Shown here: one piece after another, positions 45,634 to 54,635 of the stretch | How positions within the stretch are numbered: position 1 is the first letter of the stretch | How the letters are laid out: every line of letters starts with the position of its first letter | Assembly: GCA_016708125.1 (NCBI GenBank) | Contig: JADJGF010000001.1 | Span: 2,626,001-2,690,000 of the forward strand | Source of the DNA: Ignavibacteriota bacterium | GTDB lineage: Bacteria > Bacteroidota > Ignavibacteria > Ignavibacteriales > Melioribacteraceae | Direction of reading: 5' to 3' | DNA: 64,000 nucleotides | Notes under the pieces: generated by a model | Told to the model about the DNA's origin: nothing | What the model saw: only the letters and a program-made list of their open reading frames with translations | Database searches by the model: none | Made by a program: the position numbers and the translations under genes

Positions 45634-45927
45634 ATGGAAAACAAATTTGTTTTAATAGAAATCGATCAACTTTATGCTATCATAAAGCAAGCAATTACAG
45701 AAGTAATCAAGAAAAAAGATAATGAAGACCAGCAAAAGGAGATACTGAATTTTAAAGAAACATGCGAATTTCTAGGAATCCATGCTTCAACATTGAATAA
45801 ATGGAAAGCTCAAAACAAAATACCATACAAACGATTAGGGAAGCGAATATTTTTTGAAAGAAAGGGAATTCAAGCTGCTCTTAAGGAGTCAAAATATAGT
45901 AAAATTCATCAGTTGATACACAATTAA
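45634..45927 (+). CDS. Excisionase/AlpA-like helix-turn-helix protein
   Basis: 97 residues from the ATG at 45634. The MerR-type HTH of excisionases is clear at about 42-90: LNFKETCEFLGIHASTLNKW, then IPYKRLGKRIFFERKGI. The acidic and basic helix before it may dimerise. Such proteins (HTH_17) control excision or replication of integrated elements. It is the last gene of the A-rich block, so the element probably ends in the next 150 nt. No integrase is present nearby. Confidence 0.8.
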   Translation: MENKFVLIEIDQLYAIIKQAITEVIKKKDNEDQQKEILNFKETCEFLGIHASTLNKWKAQNKIPYKRLGKRIFFERKGIQAALKESKYSKIHQLIHN

Positions 45928-46046
45928 ACTTAAAATAATATTTATTTCGAAATTCTAAAATAAAAGAAAAATAATTTAATTTTTCAATCACGCACAATAA
46001 ATTCTCGATTATGCCATCAATTTTATAAATCTTAATATTTTTTTTA

Positions 46047-46075
46047 TTGACAAGAATGTCCAATTAAATTATATT
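46047..46075 (+). promoter_or_regulatory. Sigma70-type promoter of the TetR gene
   Basis: TTGACA (46047-46052), a 17-nt spacer and TATATT (46070-46075) form a near-consensus bacterial promoter. Transcription would start near 46082, so the ATG at 46078 is unlikely and 46105 is preferred. TTGACAAGAATGTCCAA over the -35 region is a rough palindrome and may be an operator. Confidence 0.65.
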
Positions 46076-46104
46076 GTATGTATGCGTTTACTTACTTTTG
46101 TAAA

Positions 46105-46689
46105 ATGATATATACAATTAAACAAAATAAAATAATTGATGCTTCAATCGAATTAATTGCTGAGAAAAGCATTCAAGAATTTACAATTAAAAATTTGGCT
46201 CAAAAACTTGGGGTAACCGAGGGAGCTATTTACCGCCATTTTACTGGTAAGATAGAAATTTTACTTGGAATACTTAAAAATTTTCAAGAAGAGTGTAAAC
46301 CCACCTTAAAAATTGCTTGTTCTTCAGAGATTTCTGCATTAGCTGATATGGAGAATATATTCAAACATCATTTTAATTATTTTGCTGGTAAACCCGCCGT
46401 ATCAGCAGTCATATTTTCAGAATCAATTTTTCAGAATGATAGTTTACTTTCAATAGAAGTTTATAAATTATTAAAAATGCATGAGGATTCTCTTACTTGT
46501 ATAATTAAACGTGGACAAGAGAATGGTGAAATAAAACTTAATAATATTAAAATAGAACAGATTGTTAAAATAATAATTGGATCAATTCGTTATACTGTTA
46601 CAAAATGGAGATTATCTAATTATAAATTTGACATAAAAAGTGAAGGTAAAATTCTTTTAGAGAGTCTTAAAGAACTTCTAAAAGCATAA
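46105..46689 (+). CDS. TetR-family transcriptional repressor
   Basis: 194 residues from the ATG at 46105. The TetR DNA-binding domain is at about 5-55: IIDASIELIAEKSIQEFTIK, LAQKLGVTEGAIYRHF and GKIEILLGIL. The C-terminal ligand domain is helical, with an ETxF-like FSESIF region. It stands 182 nt before the gene for the GHxH membrane protein, in the same direction, with a palindrome between them. It probably controls that cluster in response to a small ligand or nitrosative or respiratory stress. Confidence 0.9.
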   Translation: MIYTIKQNKIIDASIELIAEKSIQEFTIKNLAQKLGVTEGAIYRHFTGKIEILLGILKNFQEECKPTLKIACSSEISALADMENIFKHHFNYFAGKPAVSAVIFSESIFQNDSLLSIEVYKLLKMHEDSLTCIIKRGQENGEIKLNNIKIEQIVKIIIGSIRYTVTKWRLSNYKFDIKSEGKILLESLKELLKA

Positions 46690-46818
46690 ATGTTAGATTA
46701 ACGTTTATTAAAATTCTTCAATTTGAAAATTAATAATCAATTTTGAAACTTGTGAAAATGACAAAATCCAAAAAATAATAATTTTTTAATAACACAAAAT
46801 TTTTTACATTAAACGTAA

Positions 46819-46830
46819 GTGAATATTCAC
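46819..46830 (+). promoter_or_regulatory. Palindromic operator before the respiratory-type cluster
   Basis: GTGAATATTCAC is a perfect 12-bp palindrome, 41 nt before the ATG at 46872 and just downstream of the TetR gene. It is the natural candidate binding site for that regulator. Confidence 0.6.
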
Positions 46831-46871
46831 ATACATATAAATATTTTTCAAAAAAATAGGGTAAAAAAACT

Positions 46872-48407
46872 ATGGCATCTTCTGTAAAAAGATTTGATTA
46901 CCTCTTTCGCAGTACACGTGGATTGACACTTGTAGCCATTGCTGTAGTATCTTTAATAACTGCCATATTTGGAACGCTTTCTGGACCAATGGTTGAATGG
47001 GGTATAAAAGACATTACTGTAAACTTGCTTGGTCTAAAGTTAATTCAGGCCGAAAGAGAAGGTCGTATAATAATGCTTTATCACACAATTGCGATGACAA
47101 TTGTAGCAATTGAAGTCTATTTCATAACTGAAATTGTAAGCATGAAAAAGCATGAACAAACCATAATTAATGGAACAATTACAATTGGGTATTTAATTGC
47201 TGTAATTTTTGGGATGGCATTTGCATATTGGGGACATAACTTCATTTTTCACGGTCTTTTTCTTCTCGGTCAATCATTAGTCTTTTTTGCTGGAATTCTA
47301 CTTGTTGTGGCATTAAATCCTTGGAGAAAAGAATATTTATTGGATCAAAACTCATCTTTTGCACATTCAAAAAAAGGTATTGATTTGGAAAGAATGGCAT
47401 TTTTTGTAATGGCAATTTGTATGCTTGTTTCCGCATCATTTGGTGCTGTTACTGGATCTTTTTGGGGAAATGGACATGAAACTTTTCTTGGCGAGGATTT
47501 AATTAGAAATCCGCATAAAACTTACTTGCAAAAAGCAATTATTGGTCATTTACACATAATGCTTACACTTGTTGCTGTTGCAATTACACTTATTGTAGGT
47601 CACTGGTTAAAATTTAGTGGTAAATTACATAAAATCGCAATGCCATTAATGATTGTTGGAACAATAACCATAACATTTGGAGCTCTTTCTGTTGTCTGGA
47701 TTGAATGGGCTCATACTACAATTTATGTCGGTTCTGTATTCGTAATGTTTGCAGCACTTCTGTTTGTAATCTATAGCTGGGGAATGTTAATAAAGCAAGG
47801 TACCGAGAAATTAGAAAAACCAAGCGTATTTCAAAAAATTAAAGCACTCTTGAGCGATCCATTAAAATTTGGACCTGGCTGGCAAATGGTATTTATGAAC
47901 TTTACGGTAAGTGGTGTTGGAATTTTTCTAGCTATTAAACTCGAAAAGATTTTTCGTGTTTGGCCCCACAGAGAGGAAAGAATAACTTTAACTGGTCACT
48001 GGCACATTTTGGCAGCCCTAATTGCAACAATAATTATTATGTATTTTGCTGATTTGTCCGGTCTAAAAGGAAAAGTTCGCAAGTGGTTTGGATGGTCTGT
48101 AATTATTCTATCAGATTTGGCATTTGGAGCAGCAACAATTTTTTCAATGAAAAGATTGTTTGTTGATGAAACAAATCAACAAGGAGTTGTTAATACAACA
48201 ATGTTATTAATGGATTTTGGGCTAGCAATTGTTCTAATAATATTTGCAATATTTATGGGTTGGAGACTATATGATTTATTCCAAACAAAAGGATATTGGT
48301 TAAAAGAGTTTTCAAGAGAAAAGAAAAAGTGTGCCGAAGAGGAGATTGAAGAACAAAAAAGAAAGTTAGAGGAATTGAATAATATCTTGAAGGAGGTAAC
48401 AGAATGA
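46872..48407 (+). CDS. Twelve-span membrane protein with paired GHxH motifs, possibly a distant heme-copper oxidase/NorB relative
   Basis: 511 residues with about 12 membrane spans. Conserved-looking His sites are YHTIAM (residue ~69), WGHNFIFHG, IIGHLHIMLTL (about 224-234), EWAHTTI and LTGHWHILAAL (about 378-388). The two GHxH segments resemble helix X of NorB and oxidase subunit I (two heme ligands), but the HPEVY and HH copper motifs are absent. It may hold b-type heme. The C-terminal tail is a charged helix. It overlaps the SUMF1 gene by 4 nt and starts a run with a heme prenyltransferase, which supports a heme-based role. Confidence 0.6.
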   Translation: MASSVKRFDYLFRSTRGLTLVAIAVVSLITAIFGTLSGPMVEWGIKDITVNLLGLKLIQAEREGRIIMLYHTIAMTIVAIEVYFITEIVSMKKHEQTIINGTITIGYLIAVIFGMAFAYWGHNFIFHGLFLLGQSLVFFAGILLVVALNPWRKEYLLDQNSSFAHSKKGIDLERMAFFVMAICMLVSASFGAVTGSFWGNGHETFLGEDLIRNPHKTYLQKAIIGHLHIMLTLVAVAITLIVGHWLKFSGKLHKIAMPLMIVGTITITFGALSVVWIEWAHTTIYVGSVFVMFAALLFVIYSWGMLIKQGTEKLEKPSVFQKIKALLSDPLKFGPGWQMVFMNFTVSGVGIFLAIKLEKIFRVWPHREERITLTGHWHILAALIATIIIMYFADLSGLKGKVRKWFGWSVIILSDLAFGAATIFSMKRLFVDETNQQGVVNTTMLLMDFGLAIVLIIFAIFMGWRLYDLFQTKGYWLKEFSREKKKCAEEEIEEQKRKLEELNNILKEVTE

Positions 48408-49378
48408 AAATCATACTGTCAATATTTACTTTTATTTTGATATCTCTGTCATTTGTTAGTTGTCAATCAGATACGAATGTTGGTTCGGTTAAACCACCAT
48501 TCATAGAAACTGGTATAGATTCGGACACTTGGGCAATTGTTAAATCTGGTGAATTCCCTTTTGGTCAGCACGATCATATGACAAATATTGATTATGATTT
48601 TGAAATTATGATTACTGATGTTACTAACTCTCAATATGCAAATTTTCTAAATGAAGCTATATCAGCCGGGAAAGTTAATATTGGTAATGTAGAAGTCGAA
48701 GCTGGACACAAAACAGAATTAGTAAAAGGTGTTTTGGGAAACTATAAAGGAGAACCTTTTAATAACTTTAAGCACGAAGAAGAAATGAAATCAGGTAATA
48801 AACTTCTCATGCCGCTTGAAATTGAAGGATTACGTTTAGTTTTAGAAAATGAGAAATTTAAAGCCATCCCTGAATATGCCAACCATCCTGTCACAATGAT
48901 AACTTGGTATGGAGCAAATGCCTATTGTCAATTTTATGGATTTAGATTACCAACTGAAAAAGAATGGGAGAAATCCGCGAGAGGCGTTAACATCATAGAT
49001 GGACATGGATTACCTTTTCCTTGGGGAAAAGAAATTTTCAGAAATAATGCTAACTATTATTCCTCATTTGATCTATTGGAAAAAATCTCCGATAAGCTGG
49101 GCAATACAACACCTGTTGGTTTTTATAATGGGAAAACATATAGCGGTTACAAAACTTTAGAATCTAAAAGCCCCTATGGTTTATATGATATGGCAGGAAA
49201 CGTTTGGCAGTGGATGGGAGACGATTATCAAGATCAACACTACCGCTATTTACGAGGCGGCAGTTACTACACTTACGAAGTTGATTTAAGAGTTTGGAAA
49301 AATAATAGTGCACATCCAACATATTACAGTCCGCAAGTTGGTTTCAGGTGTGTTAAAAAAGTAGAAAAAAATAATTAA
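48404..49378 (+). CDS. Lipoprotein with formylglycine-generating-enzyme (SUMF1) domain, NirV-like
   Basis: 324 residues. A signal peptide with lipobox (LSFVSC, Cys21) anchors it to the membrane. The SUMF1 domain follows: FEIMITDVTNSQYANFLNEA, ITWYGANAYCQFYGFRLPTE, KEWEKSARG, YDMAGNVWQWMGDDY and LRGGSYYT...GFRCVKK. True formylglycine generators have two catalytic cysteines; here Cys in AYCQF and GFRCV do not clearly form that pair, so it is more likely a binding domain. SUMF1-type NirV proteins are found beside copper nitrite reductases. It is co-translated with the preceding membrane protein. Confidence 0.8.
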   Translation: MKIILSIFTFILISLSFVSCQSDTNVGSVKPPFIETGIDSDTWAIVKSGEFPFGQHDHMTNIDYDFEIMITDVTNSQYANFLNEAISAGKVNIGNVEVEAGHKTELVKGVLGNYKGEPFNNFKHEEEMKSGNKLLMPLEIEGLRLVLENEKFKAIPEYANHPVTMITWYGANAYCQFYGFRLPTEKEWEKSARGVNIIDGHGLPFPWGKEIFRNNANYYSSFDLLEKISDKLGNTTPVGFYNGKTYSGYKTLESKSPYGLYDMAGNVWQWMGDDYQDQHYRYLRGGSYYTYEVDLRVWKNNSAHPTYYSPQVGFRCVKKVEKNN

Positions 49379-49406
49379 ATCATGTTTTTATATGAGGAGA
49401 TTAGGA

Positions 49407-50279
49407 ATGAATACAAAAACACTGATTTCAAAAAACCTAAAGATTTATTTACCTTTAATCAAGAGTCTTCAAACAATGCTTTTGCTAATTACTGGTATTA
49501 CAGGATATATAAGCGCCCGATGTCCAATAATGTCATGGAAAACATTTGTTGGATTATTAGTAAGCCTATTCTTAACAATTAGCGGTAGTACAATTCTAAA
49601 TATGTGGTATGATAGAGACATTGATGCTAAAATGGATAGAACTAAAAACCGTCCACTTCCTTCCGGCACAATTGATTCAAATGAGGTTTTTAAAATTGGG
49701 CTAATAATTTCAACTATTGGTGTGGTAATTGCTTTAAGTATGTCGCCTTTATACGGTCTAATTATATTTGCTGGTTTATTTATTGATGTAGTTATATATA
49801 CAATGTGGCTTAAAAGAAAAACTGCTTGGTCAATTGTCTGGGGTGGAATTTCTGGAGGAATGCCAATATTAGCTGGACGTGCTTTAGGAATAGGTGAAAT
49901 AGATTTTATTGGAGTATTATTTTCAGTTTCAATACTACTTTGGATACCAACCCATATACTTACGTTTAGTATAAAATATTTTGAAGATTATAATTTAGCA
50001 GGGATACCTACTTTCCCCTCCACTTATGGAAAACAAAAAACAAGAGTAATTATTGCAATCTCAAGTTTTGGTGCAGCAGTATCCATTGCAACTGTTGCAT
50101 TTGGTCTCGGACTCTCTTGGGGCTACCTAAGATTGTTTTCTGTTTTAACATTTGGAATAATCGGACTTGCTGGTGTAAGTATTTACAAACCTTCTGAAAT
50201 AATTAATTTCGGATTATTCAAATATGCATCATTTTATATGCTTGGTGCTATGATATTGGTGGTTTTGGGAACATTATGA
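49407..50279 (+). CDS. UbiA-family prenyltransferase, heme O synthase type
   Basis: 290 residues from the ATG at 49407, which follows GGAGATTAGG. The first Asp-rich motif NMWYDRDIDAKMDRTKNRPLPSG (about 66-88, read in parts) is the signature of protoheme IX farnesyltransferase (CtaB/CyoE); the second, around LTFSIKYFEDYNLAGIPTFP, fits the same subfamily. About eight or nine membrane spans. It makes heme O from heme B and farnesyl diphosphate, for oxidases. Its gene overlaps the next by 4 nt. The presence beside a heme-like membrane protein supports the call. Confidence 0.88.
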   Translation: MNTKTLISKNLKIYLPLIKSLQTMLLLITGITGYISARCPIMSWKTFVGLLVSLFLTISGSTILNMWYDRDIDAKMDRTKNRPLPSGTIDSNEVFKIGLIISTIGVVIALSMSPLYGLIIFAGLFIDVVIYTMWLKRKTAWSIVWGGISGGMPILAGRALGIGEIDFIGVLFSVSILLWIPTHILTFSIKYFEDYNLAGIPTFPSTYGKQKTRVIIAISSFGAAVSIATVAFGLGLSWGYLRLFSVLTFGIIGLAGVSIYKPSEIINFGLFKYASFYMLGAMILVVLGTL

Positions 50280-50881
50280 AACGAATCCGTATAATAAATC
50301 GGATATTATTTTTATTAACAGGGCATATTTCTGGATATCAAATAATAAGTGGAATGGATTTCTATTCAAATTTAACAACATTTTACTTTACAGTATCATT
50401 CGGAATTTTATTATTAGCATGCATCTTATTGCTTTTGATGGGTTTCGAAATTATGGAAAATAGTTTTGTAGCAGTAATTACATCCTTGATACCGTTAACC
50501 TTTTCCTTAGGTATGATTGAAAATAAAATTCAAGAATATCATACGCCATATTTAGTCTTTATAATAATTGGTTTTCTTATATCAATATATTTTAGATTTT
50601 ATGGTAATGGTAGGTTCGCGTCTCTTTCTTTGGGTTTAATTTATGGAGTTTCGGGTATTGTTATCTTATTACTTCCAGTTGCATTTATACTACAAAGTGA
50701 AATATCAACAACATACATTTTCATAAGTATTGGTAGTTTGCTAATAAGTTTTGCTGGACTTCAATTAGTTTTTATTAAAAATGGTAAACCAATTTTCAAT
50801 AGGAAATATTTTGAATTGTTGTTTCCAACTGTTCTCTTTTTTACAACTTTAGCTTTTGTTATTGGTTTAAGGGCCAATTAA
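50276..50881 (+). CDS. Hypothetical membrane protein (201 aa), paralogue of the 56120 gene
   Basis: Six to seven membrane spans and little else. The order of spans and short motifs (LLTGHIS, FGILLLACILLLLMGFEI, VITSLIPLTFSLGMIE) parallel the protein at 56120 (LLTGFSA, FTVLLISGLLLIIFGWDI, VTTLIPMGLAVGLV). The two probably arose by duplication and may form a heterodimer. It is co-translated with the heme O synthase-type gene. Function unknown. Confidence 0.65.
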   Translation: MKRIRIINRILFLLTGHISGYQIISGMDFYSNLTTFYFTVSFGILLLACILLLLMGFEIMENSFVAVITSLIPLTFSLGMIENKIQEYHTPYLVFIIIGFLISIYFRFYGNGRFASLSLGLIYGVSGIVILLLPVAFILQSEISTTYIFISIGSLLISFAGLQLVFIKNGKPIFNRKYFELLFPTVLFFTTLAFVIGLRAN

Positions 50882-51006
50882 AATTTTAATAATGCAACAT
50901 GGAAATGAACAAAATATTCTTTTCAAAATTTAGTTAAAAATTTAAATAATAGAGTACAATGAAATTATTTCATAAGCTCTTTTTCATTAAATAACTCAGG
51001 AGAACA

Positions 51007-52038
51007 ATGATGTTCAATGAAACAACAAAAACACAACGAACAATTATGGCAGTTACCGCTGTAATTGCCGGCATTTTTATGATGTATATTATGCCAACAC
51101 AAGGCATGCGAACATTAAAATTTGCATTGGAAAATGTTATGGAAAGGTTAATTCCTTTTGATCCAGATTTTTACCCTGCTGTGCCAATTTTAGGAGCAAC
51201 TTATAGTATTTGGATGGTAGTATTGTGGTTAGGCGGTGCTTTGGCTATTGTAATTGCAAAAAATGTGTATGATGGTAAGGAATGGGCAAGAAGTACTATG
51301 TTAGGACTTGCTGCTATTCCTTCAGTTGCTGGAATGACAATGTGGATACCTTGGATGGTATTGGTAGTCTCAGATTATTCAAAAGGTCCTGTTGCAGGTA
51401 TTTTACCTCCACCAGCTGGCATATCACCAGCAGCACCAGTTTTGTGGACAATGGTATTTGGGCTTTTATTCTATTATATATTTTTATTAGCAGATAATGA
51501 TACAATAAAAAACAAAATTATTAAGATTATTCCTTATACATTTTTGGGTGTTGTGGCAGGTATGGTTTTTATGAATGGCCAACACGGCGTTCGCTATTTT
51601 ATCTTTATACCAGAATATTTAACTCATACATCTTCGTTTGATCCGCTTGGCAATTTCTTTACAAATTTAGATCACTATGATGCACTTGCTTTAGTAACAA
51701 CTTCACAAGCTCAAATTAATGCAGGAGAATTAGCAAAAACAAAAGAGGCTATATATAATCCAAACACACTTACTTTGCTTCTTGGTGGGTTTATGAACTA
51801 TGCATCTTCATATTTAATGATAATTGCAATACCATTTTTAGCAATGAAGAAAAAATTTGGATATTACACAGTGCTTACAACAGCTTTGGCAACGGCTCTA
51901 ATTGGATTTGATGGGTATTTTGTAAGAAATTCTTTTGAATGGTTAGTCGGTGGACTTATGTCATTAGCATTATTTGGAATGTTTTTGCTTCCAATATTTA
52001 AAAATTTATTTATTGATTCCAATGTTCGTGAAAAATAA
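51007..52038 (+). CDS. Hypothetical polytopic membrane protein (343 aa)
   Basis: ATG at 51007 after AGGAGA. About eight membrane spans, with the Pro/Gly-rich loop KGPVAGILPPPAGISPAAP at about 122-140 and a periplasmic-like segment near 215-250. The N terminus resembles a signal anchor. No metal-ligand motif or known family was recognised. It belongs to the respiratory-type cluster and is followed by a long hairpin terminator. Confidence 0.65.
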   Translation: MMFNETTKTQRTIMAVTAVIAGIFMMYIMPTQGMRTLKFALENVMERLIPFDPDFYPAVPILGATYSIWMVVLWLGGALAIVIAKNVYDGKEWARSTMLGLAAIPSVAGMTMWIPWMVLVVSDYSKGPVAGILPPPAGISPAAPVLWTMVFGLLFYYIFLLADNDTIKNKIIKIIPYTFLGVVAGMVFMNGQHGVRYFIFIPEYLTHTSSFDPLGNFFTNLDHYDALALVTTSQAQINAGELAKTKEAIYNPNTLTLLLGGFMNYASSYLMIIAIPFLAMKKKFGYYTVLTTALATALIGFDGYFVRNSFEWLVGGLMSLALFGMFLLPIFKNLFIDSNVREK

Positions 52039-52063
52039 AACTAATTAATTCTTAAATAATATG

Positions 52064-52142
52064 AGACTGTTTAGCAATGAGAACATAATAGAAAGAAAAG
52101 GCTCCTTCTATATCTTTGTTCAAATTCTAAACAGTCTTTTTA
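52064..52142 (+). terminator. Long compound hairpin terminator
   Basis: AGACTGTTTAG (52064-52074) and CTAAACAGTCT (52127-52137) are perfect complements 52 nt apart, followed by TTTTTAT. The enclosed bases fold further (GAACA...TGTTC and AGAA...TTCT around GGCTCC), making one long branched stem. It separates the 51007 gene from the outer-membrane protein gene. Confidence 0.75.
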
Positions 52143-52153
52143 TGGAGTTTAGT

Positions 52154-53359
52154 ATGAGAAAAATTATAATCATTTCAACCTTATTGTTAATTACTTCAAA
52201 TATTTTTGCTCAAAAAGCAGATCAAATGATTGGAGTTACAGCAGGACAGTTGGCGCTTGGTGGAAGCGTAGTTGCTGATCCGATAGATGCTCCTTCAATG
52301 CTATATAATCCTGCTGCAATTGGTGTTTTGGAAATTAATAAAATTGGATTTGATGTTAGTTTGGGATTTGTAAATCCACCAAGAGAAATCAAAAGTGCAA
52401 TAGGTACGCCACTTGAAAAAAACACGGAAAGTAATTCAAATTATTATTTGGGAATGGGAAATGGTTTTGCTGCAAAAATTACTGATAAAATAATTGTTGG
52501 GGTTGCAGCCGGTGGTGTTTCCGGAATGGGAGTAGATTTTCCTTCTTCAACTTTAGTTGATAATCCAACCACTCCTTTTCCCGAAAATGTTTCTGTAGTT
52601 TCAAAAAAAGGGCTGCTTAAAATTGTACCTACTATTGCTTACAAAATTAATAACGATCTAACAATTGCTGCATCTATTCAAATTGCACAACAATCCTTAT
52701 CATTAAAAACTCCAGCATTCATTCTTCCACAAACAGAAAATTATGGTTTTGGTGGCAGCTTTGGTTTAATATACAAAGCACTTCCTAATTTACAATTAGG
52801 ATTATCATATACATCTGAAATAAATATTAGCGAATATGAATTCAATGGTACAAGCTTACACCCAATGGCTGGTGGCGATGGTGTATATCTTTTTGATATG
52901 GATAGTCCGCAAAATGTTGCATTCGGTATAGCGTTTAAACCAATGTCTAAATTACAAGTTGAAGCTGATTTAAAGTGGTATAATTTCTCTTCTGTATTAG
53001 ATAAAATAGATTTAACTACTCCATCCGGTTTGGTGATTCCAGTTAACTTTGGTTGGGAAGATCAAATGGTTTATTCAATTGGAGCAAAATTAAATGCTAA
53101 CGAATGTATGACAATTATGGCTGGTTATTCTTATGGGGCAACTCCAATTACAGAAGAAAATGTTGGAAACAATCTTGGATCAATTGCTGTTGTTGAACAT
53201 CATATTTCAATTGGTCTAAAACGGGCATGGAATGACAATTTGTCTTCAACCATTTCTTTCACTCACGGCTTGCATAATGAATTAGAATCGAGTGTAGCAC
53301 CATTAAATATTGCGGCAAGTCAAAATATAGTTTTCTTCCAATTTGGTTATAGGATGTAA
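52154..53359 (+). CDS. OmpP1/FadL-like outer-membrane transporter
   Basis: 401 residues from the ATG at 52154; earlier starts would run through the terminator. A signal peptide (about 1-18, ending IFAQ) precedes QLALGGSVVADPIDAPSMLYNPAAIG, the N-terminal hatch motif typical of FadL/TodX barrels (Asn-Pro-Ala near 52). The rest alternates strands with aromatic girdles and ends in FFQFGYRM, an outer-membrane barrel C terminus. It probably carries hydrophobic molecules. It starts a new transcript between two terminators. Confidence 0.8.
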   Translation: MRKIIIISTLLLITSNIFAQKADQMIGVTAGQLALGGSVVADPIDAPSMLYNPAAIGVLEINKIGFDVSLGFVNPPREIKSAIGTPLEKNTESNSNYYLGMGNGFAAKITDKIIVGVAAGGVSGMGVDFPSSTLVDNPTTPFPENVSVVSKKGLLKIVPTIAYKINNDLTIAASIQIAQQSLSLKTPAFILPQTENYGFGGSFGLIYKALPNLQLGLSYTSEINISEYEFNGTSLHPMAGGDGVYLFDMDSPQNVAFGIAFKPMSKLQVEADLKWYNFSSVLDKIDLTTPSGLVIPVNFGWEDQMVYSIGAKLNANECMTIMAGYSYGATPITEENVGNNLGSIAVVEHHISIGLKRAWNDNLSSTISFTHGLHNELESSVAPLNIAASQNIVFFQFGYRM

Positions 53360-53373
53360 TATTAATTTGTTAA

Positions 53374-53401
53374 ATAAGAGTCAGTAATAACTGGCTCTTA
53401 T
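53374..53401 (+). terminator. Rho-independent terminator after the FadL-like gene
   Basis: ATAAGAGTCAGT (53374-53385), loop AATA, ACTGGCTCTTAT (53390-53401): 12 bp with one G-U pair. The tail is only moderately U-rich (CATATTAATTT). Confidence 0.75.
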
Positions 53402-53433
53402 CATATTAATTTGAAGTTTATTAGGAGAAACAG

Positions 53434-54168
53434 ATGTCATCAAATATAAAAATATTTAATAGATTCAAATTTATTTTGTTAATTGGAATTTTTATTTCTA
53501 ATACATTCCATGCACAGCGTGAAATAAATAAAAGTGATACAAATTTTAAGCGGGATTTCTTTAATCAGGTTGAACCAATTAAGTTAATAGACCCAATGGC
53601 ATATACACTTGGAGCTACAAATGCTGAAGAAGTATATGTGTATTATTATACGGATATAATTGAATATAGCGGTCATTCATGTGCCGCAGTTGCTGGTGCT
53701 TATAAAATGACACAATTAGCATTGAATGAGCTTTACAAAGATAAAACTCCCGAACGTGGTGCGATAAGAGTTACCATTAAGGGTGCACCAGATGACAATG
53801 TAAATGGACCGATTTCTCAAGTTGTTTCATTTATTACCGGGGCGGCTGGAAATACTGGATTTAAAGGAATGAAAGGAAAGTTTAGTCGATATAATTTATT
53901 AGAGTACGATTTAAATAATAAACCAACTGAAGATGTACTAGCAGAAATAATTTTTGAACGAATTGATACAAAACAAAAAGTTTGTGTTTCCTATAAAGCA
54001 AGCGCAATTCCCACAAATCCGGAAATGACAAAATTAACACCATTGATTATTAGCGGTAAGGCTTCAACCGAAGAAATAATAAATTTTGGTGATCTTTGGC
54101 AAGAAAAAGTACGTATTGTATTGTTAGAAACACCTAACGAAGCATTTATTATAAAAAAGTTAGAATAA
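53434..54168 (+). CDS. Exported FmdE-like protein
   Basis: 244 residues with a signal peptide (about 8-29, ending FHAQ). Residues ~75-115, EYSGHSCAAVAGAYKMTQLA, resemble the GHxCPGLALGxRM core of the FmdE family (formylmethanofuran dehydrogenase subunit E-like, zinc- or heme-binding), here with His-Ser-Cys. Residues ~180-200 include the Cys of VCVSYKA. The role of exported FmdE-like proteins is not known; some are linked to molybdenum or respiratory enzymes. It follows an AGGAGA site. Medium certainty. Confidence 0.55.
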   Translation: MSSNIKIFNRFKFILLIGIFISNTFHAQREINKSDTNFKRDFFNQVEPIKLIDPMAYTLGATNAEEVYVYYYTDIIEYSGHSCAAVAGAYKMTQLALNELYKDKTPERGAIRVTIKGAPDDNVNGPISQVVSFITGAAGNTGFKGMKGKFSRYNLLEYDLNNKPTEDVLAEIIFERIDTKQKVCVSYKASAIPTNPEMTKLTPLIISGKASTEEIINFGDLWQEKVRIVLLETPNEAFIIKKLE

Positions 54169-54191
54169 TATAAAATCAAAAGTGTAGATAA

Positions 54192-54635
54192 GTGCTAAAT
54201 AAATTCAAACCATCAATTAAAAAAAAGTATCTAATATTAATCTCTGGATTATTATGGAATGGTGCTGGGATTTTTCTAAATGTGATTGCACTAAGATGGA
54301 TAACGCAATTATCTAAGATGCAGATTTTCACTTCTTATGTTGTTGGCATTTTTCTTGGACTTTCAATTTCAAAATTTGGTTTCAGCAAACTTGCAAAAAA
54401 AAATATAATAAGAATCAATTCATATTCAGAAACAGTTTGTGTTTTTGCATTTCAAAGATGGAAAATGTACTTCCTAATAGTATTTATGATGAGTTTAGGA
54501 ATTTTCATGCGCACAACATCATTAATTCCTAAATATCTACTTCTTCCGATTTATGTTGGTATTGGTACAGCATTATTCATTTCCAGCTTTGTTTATTATT
54601 ATAATTTTGTAAAACATATCGGCAATAAAGTATGA
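54192..54635 (+). CDS. Hypothetical membrane protein (147 aa)
   Basis: GTG start. Four membrane spans: LILISGLLWNGAGIFLNVIA (about 14-33), a second with IFTSYVVGIFLGLSISKFG, a third LIVFMMSLGIFMR and a fourth with LPIYVGIGTALFISSFVYYY. No family was recognised with certainty. It overlaps the next gene by 4 nt (ATGA), so the two are co-translated. Probably an accessory of the surrounding respiratory-type cluster. Confidence 0.65.
   Translation: MLNKFKPSIKKKYLILISGLLWNGAGIFLNVIALRWITQLSKMQIFTSYVVGIFLGLSISKFGFSKLAKKNIIRINSYSETVCVFAFQRWKMYFLIVFMMSLGIFMRTTSLIPKYLLLPIYVGIGTALFISSFVYYYNFVKHIGNKV

Noticed and set aside
49392..49582. Alternative open frame overlapping the heme O synthase-type gene start
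   Set aside because: The UbiA signature lies in the other frame and the GGAGATTAGG site fits the ATG at 49407.
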